DNA of 64,000 bases from Chaetoceros tenuissimus (taxonomy: Eukaryota; Bacillariophyta; Thalassiosirophyceae; Chaetocerotales; Chaetocerotaceae): positions 682,001-746,000 of the forward strand of contig BLLK01000020.1 in the NCBI GenBank assembly GCA_021927905.1. Direction: 5' to 3'. The position numbers were made by a program, and so were the translations under genes. Every line of letters begins with the position of its first letter. The first letter of the stretch is position 1. Under the pieces are notes generated by a model. The model saw only the letters and a program-made list of their open reading frames with translations, did no database searches and was not told the DNA's origin. This document shows, piece by piece, positions 49,926-59,669 of this stretch.

Positions 49926-52121
49926 TTAGCTCAACTGCACAAGAGCTCTCTTCTTTCCAAGCCATGCATGAGAACGTTTATTCTTCTCCACGACCTCCGT
50001 TCCAACAATTGCATCACCCTGCTGTACAGTAGCTCTAATACTACCATTGTTTGACAAGAAACATGTGAAAGGATTCTCAAGAACTATACCTGGCTTGGAA
50101 GGCAAGCGAATCCCAGACTGCGGATGAACTTGAAAGCATTGGAAGTTACAGTAGACACCTATACCTGAAGCTGAATGATTCTCCACATGCTCGTCTACAT
50201 AGTACCCAGTGTAGTTGTCATTTGCAAAATCAATATCTACATCGTATGGAAGCTCACATTGGAAAAATCTCACAACTCCTCTTTCTCCTTTCCAAACGCA
50301 TTGGTGTTCTGTCGTATGTTCACAGAAGAGTCCATACATCATCACATCATCACCGGAAACATAGATGGCGTTCTTTGCAACGCATTCATTAACTTTGACC
50401 TTTTTGCCATCATCATTGGTCTCCCAAATCCGAGTCTGATGATATTTACTGAACCTTTCATCATTTGCTTTCTCACCATCTCGAAGTTTTACATGATCTG
50501 CTCTCCATAGCCAAAGATTATCCCCAACTACATTTCCAGAATGAATTCGAACCATTACATCAGTAAACACAGTGCTTCTTTCAGGATTAGAGCCTCCAAC
50601 TCTTGTAAAAAGATCAGAAAGAAGAACAGGGTTCAATGGATTCCCTGCATCGTAAACGTTAGGTTCTCCGACTTCTAGAAGAGATCTGACTCCATCTGGA
50701 TTTACAAGGCCACTTTTGTTGAAACTATCTTTTACTTGAAAAGAAGCTTCCAAGGTAACACCAGCGATACGTACTCCCTCAGTCTTTGGCATGACCCTGA
50801 TACAAGGCGAACCATCCTGAGGGGCCACGAGCACAGCGAGACCTAATCCAAGAATAACTTGATCTTTGTACCTTACAATCAAAGGTTTAGTTAGGAAAAA
50901 AATACCAGGACAAAGGAGAAGATCTTTGCCTTCATCAAGTGCCTTCTGTAGGCTATCGGTCAAATCTTCATCGTCCTTTGTAATGTCATTATATGAATCA
51001 TCTGCATGATTTACATATTCACCATTGGCATACGGAAGGTACGGCTTACAAACTTTGACTCGATTGAAAGACCTGATGTCGATATGATCACCAGTCTCCA
51101 AATCCGACCCTGTAGTGTGAGTCCTTGTTGCCTTCGGTACATGAAGTTCGAAGTTACCAAAATCGTCCATGACGATAAAAGGTTTCTCTACTCGCACTTC
51201 AGGAGCTTTTTCGATTGTAGCGATAGGACCAACATAAGGTGTACCTTCCCACGAATTTGGAGTAGGGATGCCCTTTCCGTTGCATCCAGAGAAAACCCGA
51301 GACCATGCACCGCCTGTAGAAACAAAGGTTAAGACAATGGTGTAAGTATTGTAAAGCTTCATTGAGAGTGTATCATTGCATTTCCACTGATTCATACCTT
51401 GTACAGCACCTTGAAAGTCTACTCCTCTACTAAACCACTGTTGATTTGCAATAAAGTTACACGTATTTTCAATTTTAGCATTTGCCAAAAATCCTCCACT
51501 GGAATAGGCTTCTCCATCTCCAAATTCAAGTGTGTTTAAGATATGAACTCTTCGAAGAGGAGCTGCTTGACTTACTGCCCACTTCATATTTTCAGCAGTA
51601 AAGTTTTCAGCAGATCTCCAGAACGTATCCAAGCATAGTCCAGAACCATCATGAACAATAGATCCTCCATCGGTTTTGGGAATATCTTTGTTCAGAGCTT
51701 CTACATATGGGCCACTTTTTCCTTTGACTTCCTTGAATACAACATCTTTTGCATTCTTTCCGAGACCTGCCATTCCAACATAGTAACCGACTTCAAAGGA
51801 ACAGTCCTCATACGTACCAGGAGCAAATAGAAGAGCATAATGCTTAGTGTCAAAATGGTGATCGCTATTATGATAGCTGATAGTGCTGCCATTTAGGTCA
51901 AATGTCTTGAGGGGATCTTCTGTCGGCTTGATTTTTGCCTTAATACTTTCGACGGAATCGGTAGGTCTAAAAACAAGTACATTTTTCGGCCAGTCAGGTT
52001 GTAGAGGTTCGTTGAACACATCGTCTTTGCTACTCATGATGGAAGTAGCACTGCTGTTCGAAGGAGAAACATTATTACCAGGAGTAATGTTGCCGTTTTT
52101 GATCTCGTTATTAGGGGACAT
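49926..52121 (-). CDS. Right-handed beta-helix protein (pectate-lyase-like fold, GH55-like)
   Basis: This single-exon protein has 731 residues and no signal peptide. Two stretches resemble the opening of pectin-lyase-type beta-helices: YALLFAPGTYEDCSFEVGYY followed by VGMAGLG (about 92-118), and KDLLLCPGIFFLTKPLIVRY followed by DQVILGLGLAVLV (about 395-430). Asn- and Gly-rich turns separate hydrophobic strands such as VHILNTLEFG and GIGVYCNFQCF. The duplication of a beta-helix entry in one chain is typical of GH55-type enzymes (beta-1,3-glucanases). Catalytic residues were not assigned. Bacterial homologues with FAPGTY...GYYTQVxGLG are often carried under uninformative names. The substrate could be a beta-glucan or another polysaccharide, which is inference. 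Confidence 0.72.
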   Translation of the reverse strand: MSPNNEIKNGNITPGNNVSPSNSSATSIMSSKDDVFNEPLQPDWPKNVLVFRPTDSVESIKAKIKPTEDPLKTFDLNGSTISYHNSDHHFDTKHYALLFAPGTYEDCSFEVGYYVGMAGLGKNAKDVVFKEVKGKSGPYVEALNKDIPKTDGGSIVHDGSGLCLDTFWRSAENFTAENMKWAVSQAAPLRRVHILNTLEFGDGEAYSSGGFLANAKIENTCNFIANQQWFSRGVDFQGAVQGMNQWKCNDTLSMKLYNTYTIVLTFVSTGGAWSRVFSGCNGKGIPTPNSWEGTPYVGPIATIEKAPEVRVEKPFIVMDDFGNFELHVPKATRTHTTGSDLETGDHIDIRSFNRVKVCKPYLPYANGEYVNHADDSYNDITKDDEDLTDSLQKALDEGKDLLLCPGIFFLTKPLIVRYKDQVILGLGLAVLVAPQDGSPCIRVMPKTEGVRIAGVTLEASFQVKDSFNKSGLVNPDGVRSLLEVGEPNVYDAGNPLNPVLLSDLFTRVGGSNPERSTVFTDVMVRIHSGNVVGDNLWLWRADHVKLRDGEKANDERFSKYHQTRIWETNDDGKKVKVNECVAKNAIYVSGDDVMMYGLFCEHTTEHQCVWKGERGVVRFFQCELPYDVDIDFANDNYTGYYVDEHVENHSASGIGVYCNFQCFQVHPQSGIRLPSKPGIVLENPFTCFLSNNGSIRATVQQGDAIVGTEVVEKNKRSHAWLGKKRALVQLS

Positions 52122-52529
52122 ATTTGTAAAAACTATGATGTGTGAATGAAGATCAGCTAGGTTTTATGAAAAGATACAATCTTGTGCTGGAAATCGAAAA
52201 TTATGCAAAGAACAAAAGTGAAGGATTGTGATGGTCTTGGAATTTTACGACTGAAAGCTTCGCAAGATTGAAGAATTGCTAAGTCGTGGAAAGACATTAT
52301 GTAACTCTCTCTTTTCTTTCTCTTTCTTTCTGTTCAAAAACACACAGTCATTGGCAAAGAAAACTTCTTCACTGCTCTGGACTCTGGACTCTGGACTACA
52401 TGAACATACTGAACACTGAACTTCGACGATCGACGATACTAGATATTATGATTTGTGAAACTACAGTTCATATTCTACTAGTCTAGACAATCCAAAAGCA
52501 CAAACTGCAGCAGTATTCCATATCATAAA
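52122..52529. promoter_or_regulatory. Divergent promoter region with short repeats
   Basis: It holds a CT-rich run (about 52304-52332) and three exact copies of CTCTGGA (52375-52395). It is bounded by the divergent beta-helix and SH3-like genes. Confidence 0.45.
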
Positions 52530-53072
52530 ATGAACAGGTTAGCGATAAGAAGTGGAATTAGTATTCTAAGGCCGGCACGTCTATCGGCAAATTCGAGATA
52601 CATGAAGCGATGGATGACTAATCATTCAAGCAGTAATAAACCAAACTGGAGACAAAATGGTACTCCAGAGATTGTTATAGGAACTACAATCCTCACTCTG
52701 TTGGGTGTAGACTATTACCTCCAATCGCAGCAAGAAAAATCAAGACAGGAAATCATGTCTCAGCTTCAAAATACAATTCGACAAGATGAATTGAAGGAAA
52801 AGGAAAGGAGCGATCTTCCATCTGAAGAAGAAACAAAAGCAATGAAATCCTTATTTACGTGTATAGTTCGCAGATTACCCAAATACTTTGATGGAAGCAA
52901 ATGTTTAATGGGTGTGCAGGTTGGAGACACTGTACAGGTACTTGAAGAACATGTCGGTCCTGATAAAATGTATCATTTGTGTCGACTTGAGAAACAGAAC
53001 GAGAAAAGAGGCTCCACAGCCGTGACTGTTGGTTGGTTTCCTATCCAATGCTTGGAAAAAGTAAAGCTATAG
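52530..53072 (+). CDS. Small mitochondrial-type membrane protein with SH3-like C-terminal domain
   Basis: The 180-residue product has an Arg/Ser-rich N-terminus (MNRLAIRSGISILRPARLSA) typical of mitochondrial import. A hydrophobic segment follows (EIVIGTTILTLLGVDYYL, about 47-64), then a charged coiled-coil stretch (about 65-100). The C-terminal domain reads MGVQVGDTVQVLEEHVGPDK...CRLEK...VTVGWFPIQCLEKV, the order of strands of an SH3 fold including a WFP-like PxWφ element. I do not recognise a named family. It is convergent with the SET gene (68 bp). Confidence 0.7.
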   Translation: MNRLAIRSGISILRPARLSANSRYMKRWMTNHSSSNKPNWRQNGTPEIVIGTTILTLLGVDYYLQSQQEKSRQEIMSQLQNTIRQDELKEKERSDLPSEEETKAMKSLFTCIVRRLPKYFDGSKCLMGVQVGDTVQVLEEHVGPDKMYHLCRLEKQNEKRGSTAVTVGWFPIQCLEKVKL

Positions 53073-53140
53073 ATATAAATTCTTGATGTCAGTGTCGCAA
53101 GTTGTAGGCTAGGGCATAATGTCGATATTATTTTAATAAT

Positions 53141-55582
53141 TTAAACTCTAAATGTAGGTCTCTGTGCAGGTGTGAAAGCTAAACTATCACTACTAGAGGA
53201 TGATCCAGAAGAAGCTGATGATGTAGTTGAACCATTTGCAGCCTTCATTTTTTCACTGTTTCTTCTTGCTACAATGGCTCTTGCAGATTGTCTCACAAAG
53301 TCTCCAACAGTATTACTAATTTGCATTGGGTTGAAACCACCCATGAAATTTTGTTCTTGTGTGCTTTGACTTGCACTTGTTTCTGAGTCATCCTCAGACG
53401 AAAATGTATCACGAGTATTGGATCGTAATGCTCGTGGTGTCATTTCGGAAACCTCATCTCTTTGTGCAATTGTATTTCGTGCTGACTTTCGTACTATGGA
53501 ATCAATTGTATCATGAGTTCGGAGTGCACGCATCGGAGCCTGTTCTTTGCTGTGTATTGTACTATATGTTCCCTCCGAAAACAAAGTTGATGCACCAGTC
53601 GTATCGATACTAGCAAGTCTACTAGATCCTCGCAGTGGAGTCGGTCTCCGTTCAGAAGGCATCGGTTGAAGACTTCTTCTTCTGCCCACACTTTTGTCAT
53701 TTATTGTATTGAATGTTCCCTCTGAAAACAAAGTTGACGATCCGACTGTATCTACACTAGCACGTCTACTAGCTCCTCGAAGTGGAGTTGGTCTTCGTTG
53801 AGAAGGCATCGGCTGAAGATTTCTTACAGGTGTCATTGTGCTTCTACTTGAAGGATTCTTTTGACTTGGTAGTCGCGGTGGTCTCATCTGTGCGTTCATA
53901 CTCCGCGACGAGTATTTTTTGGGGATTGGCTCAAAACTTTCTTCATCACTATCGTCACTGTCATCAGATGAGCTTGAATCTAATTCGGAATCATCAGATC
54001 CAAGTGTGGTGATACCACTCTTCATTGTAGCCATTACTGAACTTGATTGCACTACTTCATCTTGTGAATCTTTTTTGCCATCTTTATCCTCTTCTTCAAT
54101 AGGACTTTCTTCTTCCTCTTTGTAATCAATAGCATCATAATCACAAACAAATTCATGGTAGTAGGAATCCTTTTTACGGCATTGTTCACGAATAAATGGT
54201 GAAAGATATCTACCATTATCTGTGTTTACCCAACGTTTCTTCTGCTGAATTGGAGATAAATGTTTAAAGCCTTTCAATATCCCAGCACAATTATCTGATT
54301 TGCATGAACATGTAGCAATTTTGATATTTGGTCTATCCCAGAATAAATTGTTGAAGTCTATGGTCAGATCTTCTCCTTTCGATATACTTCTCGCAGCATA
54401 AGCATGTTGCCACCTTAATCTGTCAGATAATTGCGTTTGTTTGTATCGAATATTAGGAGAACAAGAATGTCTAGCTAGCATATTGAAGCCAGAGAAAGTA
54501 GTTCTTCCGATGGCATTTTTGTAACCTACTTCAATGGGGTCCATCCAAAACGAAGTACCTTCTACAGGATCTTCAATTCCAAGCGCTGTGCTAAATACCA
54601 TGTCGACAGGCGTTTTTCCATGCATAGGCCAGTCATCGACCCAGAAAGAATACACTCGATCTCCCTCCTCAAAGTTACGCAGTGCATATAGATTATGTTC
54701 CCCATTCTCTTCCACTGAGATACCAACCCCATCTTGTTTTATTGAAGGTGGAGGAGTGATCATGCGGAATCCAGCTGATGATGAAAAAATAGGTGCATGA
54801 ATTTCTCTTTCTGCTATCAAAGGTTGTTGGACCTTTGGAGCCTTTTCGAGTTTCAAATCAGCCAATAGTAGCGCTCGAACAGCAGGAGATGCAACCTTAA
54901 ATAGGGCTTCTTTCACCTCTGGGTCCAAAGATTTGAAACCCTTTATCAAACCACAGCATTTTGGAGACTTGCAAAGACATTTGTGATGAATAGGACCTTC
55001 ATCATAGTAAATCAAGGCATAGTTGATGGTCAACTCTTCTCCCATCTTAATGTCCCTCACAGCCAAATGTCTTTTGTACCCATCTTTTCCACCATCGTGA
55101 ATAAGGCAAGCATCGCAAGAATGATTCAAAAGCATGGCAGGCACTTTGATATGATAGCTGATAATCCCACTCGAATTCTTATTATCATCATCGGATAAAA
55201 TAGGAATACCATGTGTGAAGATCAAATCAGCTTCTACAGGACAGGAATGCGGAACAACATTATATGCTTCCTTCTTCAGCTTTTGTGGATAAGTTGTAAC
55301 TTTTCTAGCATCAAATAAAATCTTATCACCATCTTCGACATCTGTAATGGTGTATTGAAGAGAATTCTGGAAGATTTCTTCTCCTTCTTTGATATCTCTA
55401 TTAGCATACAGACCAAGTCCCTTTTCTCCTCGTTGAATAATATAATCTTGAGTCCGTTTTGGTACATAAATGTACTGCGAATCAGGTTTGGATGTAGTCC
55501 CTGTGGCTTGTGCCATGTTTGTTTGTATGCTACGGGCACTTGGGTCCCCAAGAGGTAGTGTTCTTCCACTGACCCCCAGCAT
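53141..55582 (-). CDS. Double SET-domain protein with repeated Ser/Arg-rich tail
   Basis: This single-exon protein has 813 residues; the internal Met at 55516 is an alternative start. SET 1 (about 45-210) shows GEKGLGLYANRDIKEGEEIF, then LNHSCDACLIH (152-162) and GEELTINYALIYYDEGPIH, followed by a Cys-rich KCLCKSPKCCGLIKGFKSL. SET 2 (about 270-455) shows NLYALRNFEEGDRVY, LARHSCSPNIRYKQ (about 369-382), GEDLTIDFNNLFWD and a similar CSCKSDNCAGILKGFKHL. Both contain the NHSC/RHSC pseudoknot half and a Cys-rich post-SET-like segment with a shared (I)KGFK ending. Lys methylation is the family activity, but the substrate-channel Tyr is not certain in either. An acidic segment (about 490-540) and an Arg/Ser-rich tail follow, including a 49-residue tandem duplication. 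A chromatin or cytosolic target is possible. Confidence 0.82.
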   Translation of the reverse strand: MLGVSGRTLPLGDPSARSIQTNMAQATGTTSKPDSQYIYVPKRTQDYIIQRGEKGLGLYANRDIKEGEEIFQNSLQYTITDVEDGDKILFDARKVTTYPQKLKKEAYNVVPHSCPVEADLIFTHGIPILSDDDNKNSSGIISYHIKVPAMLLNHSCDACLIHDGGKDGYKRHLAVRDIKMGEELTINYALIYYDEGPIHHKCLCKSPKCCGLIKGFKSLDPEVKEALFKVASPAVRALLLADLKLEKAPKVQQPLIAEREIHAPIFSSSAGFRMITPPPSIKQDGVGISVEENGEHNLYALRNFEEGDRVYSFWVDDWPMHGKTPVDMVFSTALGIEDPVEGTSFWMDPIEVGYKNAIGRTTFSGFNMLARHSCSPNIRYKQTQLSDRLRWQHAYAARSISKGEDLTIDFNNLFWDRPNIKIATCSCKSDNCAGILKGFKHLSPIQQKKRWVNTDNGRYLSPFIREQCRKKDSYYHEFVCDYDAIDYKEEEESPIEEEDKDGKKDSQDEVVQSSSVMATMKSGITTLGSDDSELDSSSSDDSDDSDEESFEPIPKKYSSRSMNAQMRPPRLPSQKNPSSRSTMTPVRNLQPMPSQRRPTPLRGASRRASVDTVGSSTLFSEGTFNTINDKSVGRRRSLQPMPSERRPTPLRGSSRLASIDTTGASTLFSEGTYSTIHSKEQAPMRALRTHDTIDSIVRKSARNTIAQRDEVSEMTPRALRSNTRDTFSSEDDSETSASQSTQEQNFMGGFNPMQISNTVGDFVRQSARAIVARRNSEKMKAANGSTTSSASSGSSSSSDSLAFTPAQRPTFRV
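53553..53822 (-). repeat. 147-bp tandem duplication inside the SET gene
   Basis: Two copies offset by 147 bp (49 codons) encode RRPTPLRG(A/S)SR and STLFSEGT(F/Y) blocks. The DNA copies begin near 53553 and 53700. They diverge mildly at synonymous and some replacement sites, which suggests an old in-frame duplication. Confidence 0.75.
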
Positions 55583-56156
55583 AGCGAATTAATATAAGTG
55601 TTGTCAAGATTTAGAGTACAGTTGGTGCAATGGATCAAGAATGTGGAGCAGGATCCATCTCTGAACGGAAAGAATGAGATGCGTTTTCCAAAATTTCAGA
55701 AAAATTTCAGTTTTGTGATGCAATGTGATGTACTAAAATATTGAGACACATTGCAGTCTCATGGGAAGGGCTATTGTAATTTAGCTATTTTCTTTCAAAA
55801 GTTTCTTGTTCTTTGCTAAAATATTCATTTCCAAGAAACAAGTGAAGAAGGTTTCCGTGGGTCATTTTGTCATTTTGTCATTTTTCTAGGCTCAGTAAAA
55901 TAGGTTTTGGGCTCGATACACACAAACATCATCTTCACATCTATCATCTATCATCTATCATCTATCATTGATCATTGCTTGACTATGTCACCATCAACTC
56001 TTTACAAATCAGATCACTAGGACTACTACTTTTTGAAAGCAGCAAGTGCAATAGAAAGGCAGAGATAGTGGTGATAGATTTCCCCGCCCAAGGTCGTGGA
56101 TGGCCCAAACTAGAGACCAGCGTCGCAAAGGCAAAGTATCTATACATTCTTGAATC
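55583..56156. promoter_or_regulatory. Divergent promoter region with short tandem repeats
   Basis: It contains GTCATTTT repeated about three times (55861-55885) and a CATCTAT tandem repeat of about four units (about 55938-55967). It is bounded by the divergent SET and GT10-like genes. No other feature is recognised. Confidence 0.5.
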
Positions 56157-57332
56157 ATGAACATTATTCAGAAACCATCCTTTGTGATCTTGATTATCTT
56201 GCTTCTATGTTTTTATCAACTTCAGACACTTCATCTGTGTGGAATACGAAAAAATGAACCTCCCAGAGATGAAGAAACACACAATAACAAACGTTCAGTA
56301 AATATCAAACCAATTGAACAAAAGAGAATATTTCTCTGTGCGCTCCAAGATGGAAATGGATTTAGAGAAATTAAAAAGATTCTATCATCTGTCTATGACG
56401 ATTACAGTATAGAGTTCTTGAGAGACAAGGAGATTCCACCGTATTTCTATTCTTCCAATTACACTCATCCAACAAATATTTTTGTTGACACCTATGAGTT
56501 TCCATCATGTAAACCTCAGTGGTTAAAATGGCTTCTTTTGCATTTTGAGGGACACTTTATATTTTTTTCACCAGAATCCCCTAAAGAACTACCGTATAAT
56601 GAAGAATCATCATTACAACATAGATTTCATGCTATTGGACCAGTTCTGAGCAAAAAGAAGAATGAACCTCTTGTCACATATTTACAAGCAGTCTGGTGGG
56701 ATAGACTACAAACAGAATTATCAATTGAAAAACTGACAACGAGACGAAATGTAACAAGAGCAGACCTTGAAAAGCGGAAATTTATCATCTATGCAAATTC
56801 AAACTGTGTCAAATTTCGAGAGGAGGCCATTGGGAGATTGAGTTTTCTTGGAGTCATTGACTGCAATGGTAAATGCCAGGGGAAATTGGGATCGCCAAAG
56901 CTGGACAATATAAACAATACAAAAGGAACTTCTCGAATAAATGTTGGTAACTGGTGGTTGAATGCTGCCCTTTACAGAGAGTACAAATTTTGTTTTGTAA
57001 TGGAACATGAGATTGATCATCCATTATACATTACTGAAAAAATTCTACTTGCCTTCAGTGGAAACTGTATCCCAGTCTATCACGGTCCATCTCTCATCTT
57101 TGAATTTTTCAACAAGAATGCATTCATATTCTACAATATAAGTAATCCTCAACCTTCCATTGATTTGATTGACTCTTTGAACAAGAATGAGACAGCTCTC
57201 CAACTCATGATGGAAGAACCCATCCTTGCAAAGGGAGACGAAACAATAGAAGAATTTTTCTCTTTTGACGAAAGCATTGGGAGAGGGAAACTTCGGCAAA
57301 AATTTAGAAGAATGATTGATGGACTTGATTAG
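56157..57332 (+). CDS. GT10-like alpha-1,3-fucosyltransferase family protein
   Basis: This 391-residue single-exon product has a type II membrane anchor at the N-terminus (SFVILIILLLCFYQLQTL, about 8-25). The core has KRKFIIYANSNCVKFREEAI (about 205-222) and CNGKCQGK. The GT10 donor motif then appears as YREYKFCFVMEHEIDHPLYI followed by TEKILLAFSGNCIPVYHG (about 278-316). This matches the conserved order Y-K-F-x-x-x-x-E-(x)n-YITEK-x-x-x-AF-x-x-x-x-IPVY-x-G of fucosyltransferases. It acts in the Golgi if the anchor is typical, with GDP-fucose the expected donor. The sequence is diverged from animal and plant members, so sugar and acceptor specificity are uncertain. N-glycosylation sequons (NYT, NVT, NIS) are present. 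Confidence 0.82.
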   Translation: MNIIQKPSFVILIILLLCFYQLQTLHLCGIRKNEPPRDEETHNNKRSVNIKPIEQKRIFLCALQDGNGFREIKKILSSVYDDYSIEFLRDKEIPPYFYSSNYTHPTNIFVDTYEFPSCKPQWLKWLLLHFEGHFIFFSPESPKELPYNEESSLQHRFHAIGPVLSKKKNEPLVTYLQAVWWDRLQTELSIEKLTTRRNVTRADLEKRKFIIYANSNCVKFREEAIGRLSFLGVIDCNGKCQGKLGSPKLDNINNTKGTSRINVGNWWLNAALYREYKFCFVMEHEIDHPLYITEKILLAFSGNCIPVYHGPSLIFEFFNKNAFIFYNISNPQPSIDLIDSLNKNETALQLMMEEPILAKGDETIEEFFSFDESIGRGKLRQKFRRMIDGLD

Positions 57333-57783
57333 ATAGGTCGATGAACTGCACTGCTTTTGTGTAAAATTATGTAGAGTAAGAAATACATTTTCAATTTTGA
57401 TAAAAATAAAGAGTCAGTTTCATTTCTGAAACATAATACCGCGGAAATACAGAATAGGTTTTGCACTCAAGCACATCGACCCTTCTTCAATCTCACATCT
57501 CAATATTATATTCTATTCTCTATGTTGTAGTAACAACACACCATCAGCTTTCATTTTACTCCATCATCTGATTATTGATGCCCTTTATTTCATTGTGAAA
57601 ATAGGGATTCGCAAAGGGGATATAGAATTGTAAAAATAGAAGATTCTCGTGAGCAAAAAAACAGTCACATATTGAAAGATAGCAGTCATAGGTTTCCCGA
57701 TTTTGTGAAAAAAAAACAGTGGGCATCACAGATCAAACACATATATCATATACACTGTATTATAATTCATTGGGCAGATAAAA
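57333..57783. promoter_or_regulatory. Upstream region of the kanadaptin-like gene
   Basis: The region is AT-rich with two poly-A runs near 57655-57720. No coding potential is seen. Confidence 0.35.
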
Positions 57784-59595
57784 ATGTCCACCTATCATGC
57801 ACCGAATTGGATGCGAAACCCGTCCAGTGGCTGGAAATTAGATGAAATAAAAAATGGAATCATTGTCAATAGCTATGATCTTAATAATGCTCTCATTAGC
57901 TTCGGTCGAACACCTGGAATAAAAGGAGCCACAGGTATATTTACTGCCCATGAGTCCTGTTCTAGGTTACATGCACGCATAGCGTTTGACTCAAATGGTA
58001 CACCATGGCTGAGAGATTTGGGCAGCGGAAATGGTACCAAAGTAAATAAAAAGCCTTTACCAAAAAAGGCATGTGGTAAAGTTGAAAATCTCAAGGGAGA
58101 AGGAAGTCGTGGTGTAGTTTTGTATCCTGGTGATGTGATCACGTTTGGAGCTTCAACTCGAGTTTATGTATTAGATGGGCCTAGAGAATTTGATCGGGGA
58201 TATTTGAAAGCTAGTCAGCAGCAAGCTTTGTTGATGAAAAATCAGACGAGTAGCAAAGATCAAAGTAAAGAAGGGTCTATAGAATCGAATGGGGATAGTA
58301 GTACAGCATTTGATGCGACGGACTTTGATTCTTCCATTTCATGGGGCATAGATTTTGATGATATTGATACCAGAGAAGAAGCTGAAAAGAGTCTCGCTTC
58401 GAATGTTGATATTGAGGACATACCGAACAAACATAAAAAGCTATATCAAAACATTGAAGCGAAAAAAGCAAAGTTACACAACATACAAAACGAAATACAA
58501 CGGATTCAAGCCAAGTCTGTAACGGTAGAATTGACAAATGGACAACTGAAACAGGTTGATTCATTGGAGAAACGAGAAAAAGATTTGTTGCATGAATTAC
58601 AGGAGCTTGAAATGACTTTACGAGACAGAATGGAACAGAGTAATAGACACTCGCCTGTGAAACGAGATCGCTCCATGAGTCGTGAAGATGAAGATGTGGA
58701 CGATTTTTATGATCAAACGTGCCCAAAAAGGGCCAAACTATTACAAAAGGATGGAAATCATGTTGAGACAGATACCTCTCTCATTCATCGCTGTAAAGCA
58801 TTGTTTTTCCAACTAAAGACAGAAAGTAGCAAAGTGGATATGTACAAAAAAAAGGCTCAATCATTTGTAGACAAACTGAAATCTACCTCCGATATAGATG
58901 AAGATTACTTTTTCATAAAGAATGATTTAGACCTTGCAAACGATGAATTAAATGCTGCAATTACAAGTTTTCGATCTGTTGGAGATGCAATTGACGAACT
59001 GCAGAAGTTACTACGAGTCGTTAATGACAAGATTGTTATTGATCGAGATATGTATTTCATTGGTGATAAAGCACAGCATCAAGAAGCTTTATTACGAGTT
59101 AAGAGCGAAAAGACAGAAGGCAAGATAATTTTACCACCGCCCTCATCAATACCAAACAACAGCAACGATTCCATGGCGATGCCACCACCTCCCATGACAA
59201 GTCCAAAAGTGAATGATTCCGATCAAATGCCTCCTCCCCCAGTGATAACTTCCTTAAAAAAGAATTCGTCAATACCAATGCCTCCACCAAATCGGCGAAT
59301 TATGAACAATCAAGGCGGCGCAAACAGTAATGTAGAGAAAAAGAGCGACAAGAAGAAAGGCGACGTTGCACCTAGACGAAAAGGTCCACAACGACCTCCG
59401 CAAGGTACGCTATCATTTCTTTCTAGTTCAGCGGAAAAACATTCTTCAAAGACACAAGTATCACCAAACGAAGCATCAAAAACAGGTGCAGTCCATGGAA
59501 TTATTGATTCTAAGAAAGACCAATGGGTAGCACCTTCGAATCAAGATGGTAGTGGGATCACAAAATTGAATGCCAAATTTAATGGAAGATATTGA
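57784..59595 (+). CDS. Kanadaptin-like FHA-domain protein
   Basis: This 603-residue single-exon product begins with SGWKLDEIKNGIIVNSY and an FHA domain (about 15-130). FHA residues seen are the GRTPG loop, SCSRLHARIAFD (Ser-Arg-x-His), WLRDLGSGNGTKVN and GDVITFGASTRVYVL. A central coiled coil (about 215-285, with LYQNIEAKKAKLHNIQNEIQ, then KREKDLLHELQELEMTLRDR) and a conserved-looking helical stretch follow. The C-terminal half has a Pro/Met-rich run with three MPPPP-like blocks. The arrangement (N-terminal FHA, LDEIKxG entry, coiled coil with a LTNGQLKQ-type loop) matches kanadaptin/SLC4A1AP, a nuclear FHA protein implicated in splicing-related complexes. A phosphothreonine-binding role is inferred from the FHA fold. 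It is convergent with the next gene (74 bp). Confidence 0.72.
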   Translation: MSTYHAPNWMRNPSSGWKLDEIKNGIIVNSYDLNNALISFGRTPGIKGATGIFTAHESCSRLHARIAFDSNGTPWLRDLGSGNGTKVNKKPLPKKACGKVENLKGEGSRGVVLYPGDVITFGASTRVYVLDGPREFDRGYLKASQQQALLMKNQTSSKDQSKEGSIESNGDSSTAFDATDFDSSISWGIDFDDIDTREEAEKSLASNVDIEDIPNKHKKLYQNIEAKKAKLHNIQNEIQRIQAKSVTVELTNGQLKQVDSLEKREKDLLHELQELEMTLRDRMEQSNRHSPVKRDRSMSREDEDVDDFYDQTCPKRAKLLQKDGNHVETDTSLIHRCKALFFQLKTESSKVDMYKKKAQSFVDKLKSTSDIDEDYFFIKNDLDLANDELNAAITSFRSVGDAIDELQKLLRVVNDKIVIDRDMYFIGDKAQHQEALLRVKSEKTEGKIILPPPSSIPNNSNDSMAMPPPPMTSPKVNDSDQMPPPPVITSLKKNSSIPMPPPNRRIMNNQGGANSNVEKKSDKKKGDVAPRRKGPQRPPQGTLSFLSSSAEKHSSKTQVSPNEASKTGAVHGIIDSKKDQWVAPSNQDGSGITKLNAKFNGRY

Positions 59596-59669
59596 ATCAA
59601 TATGTAAGAAATAATTTAGAATATGTAATACTGGACTTCCCCCTTTTGTATCAACACCCACGTTGTATA

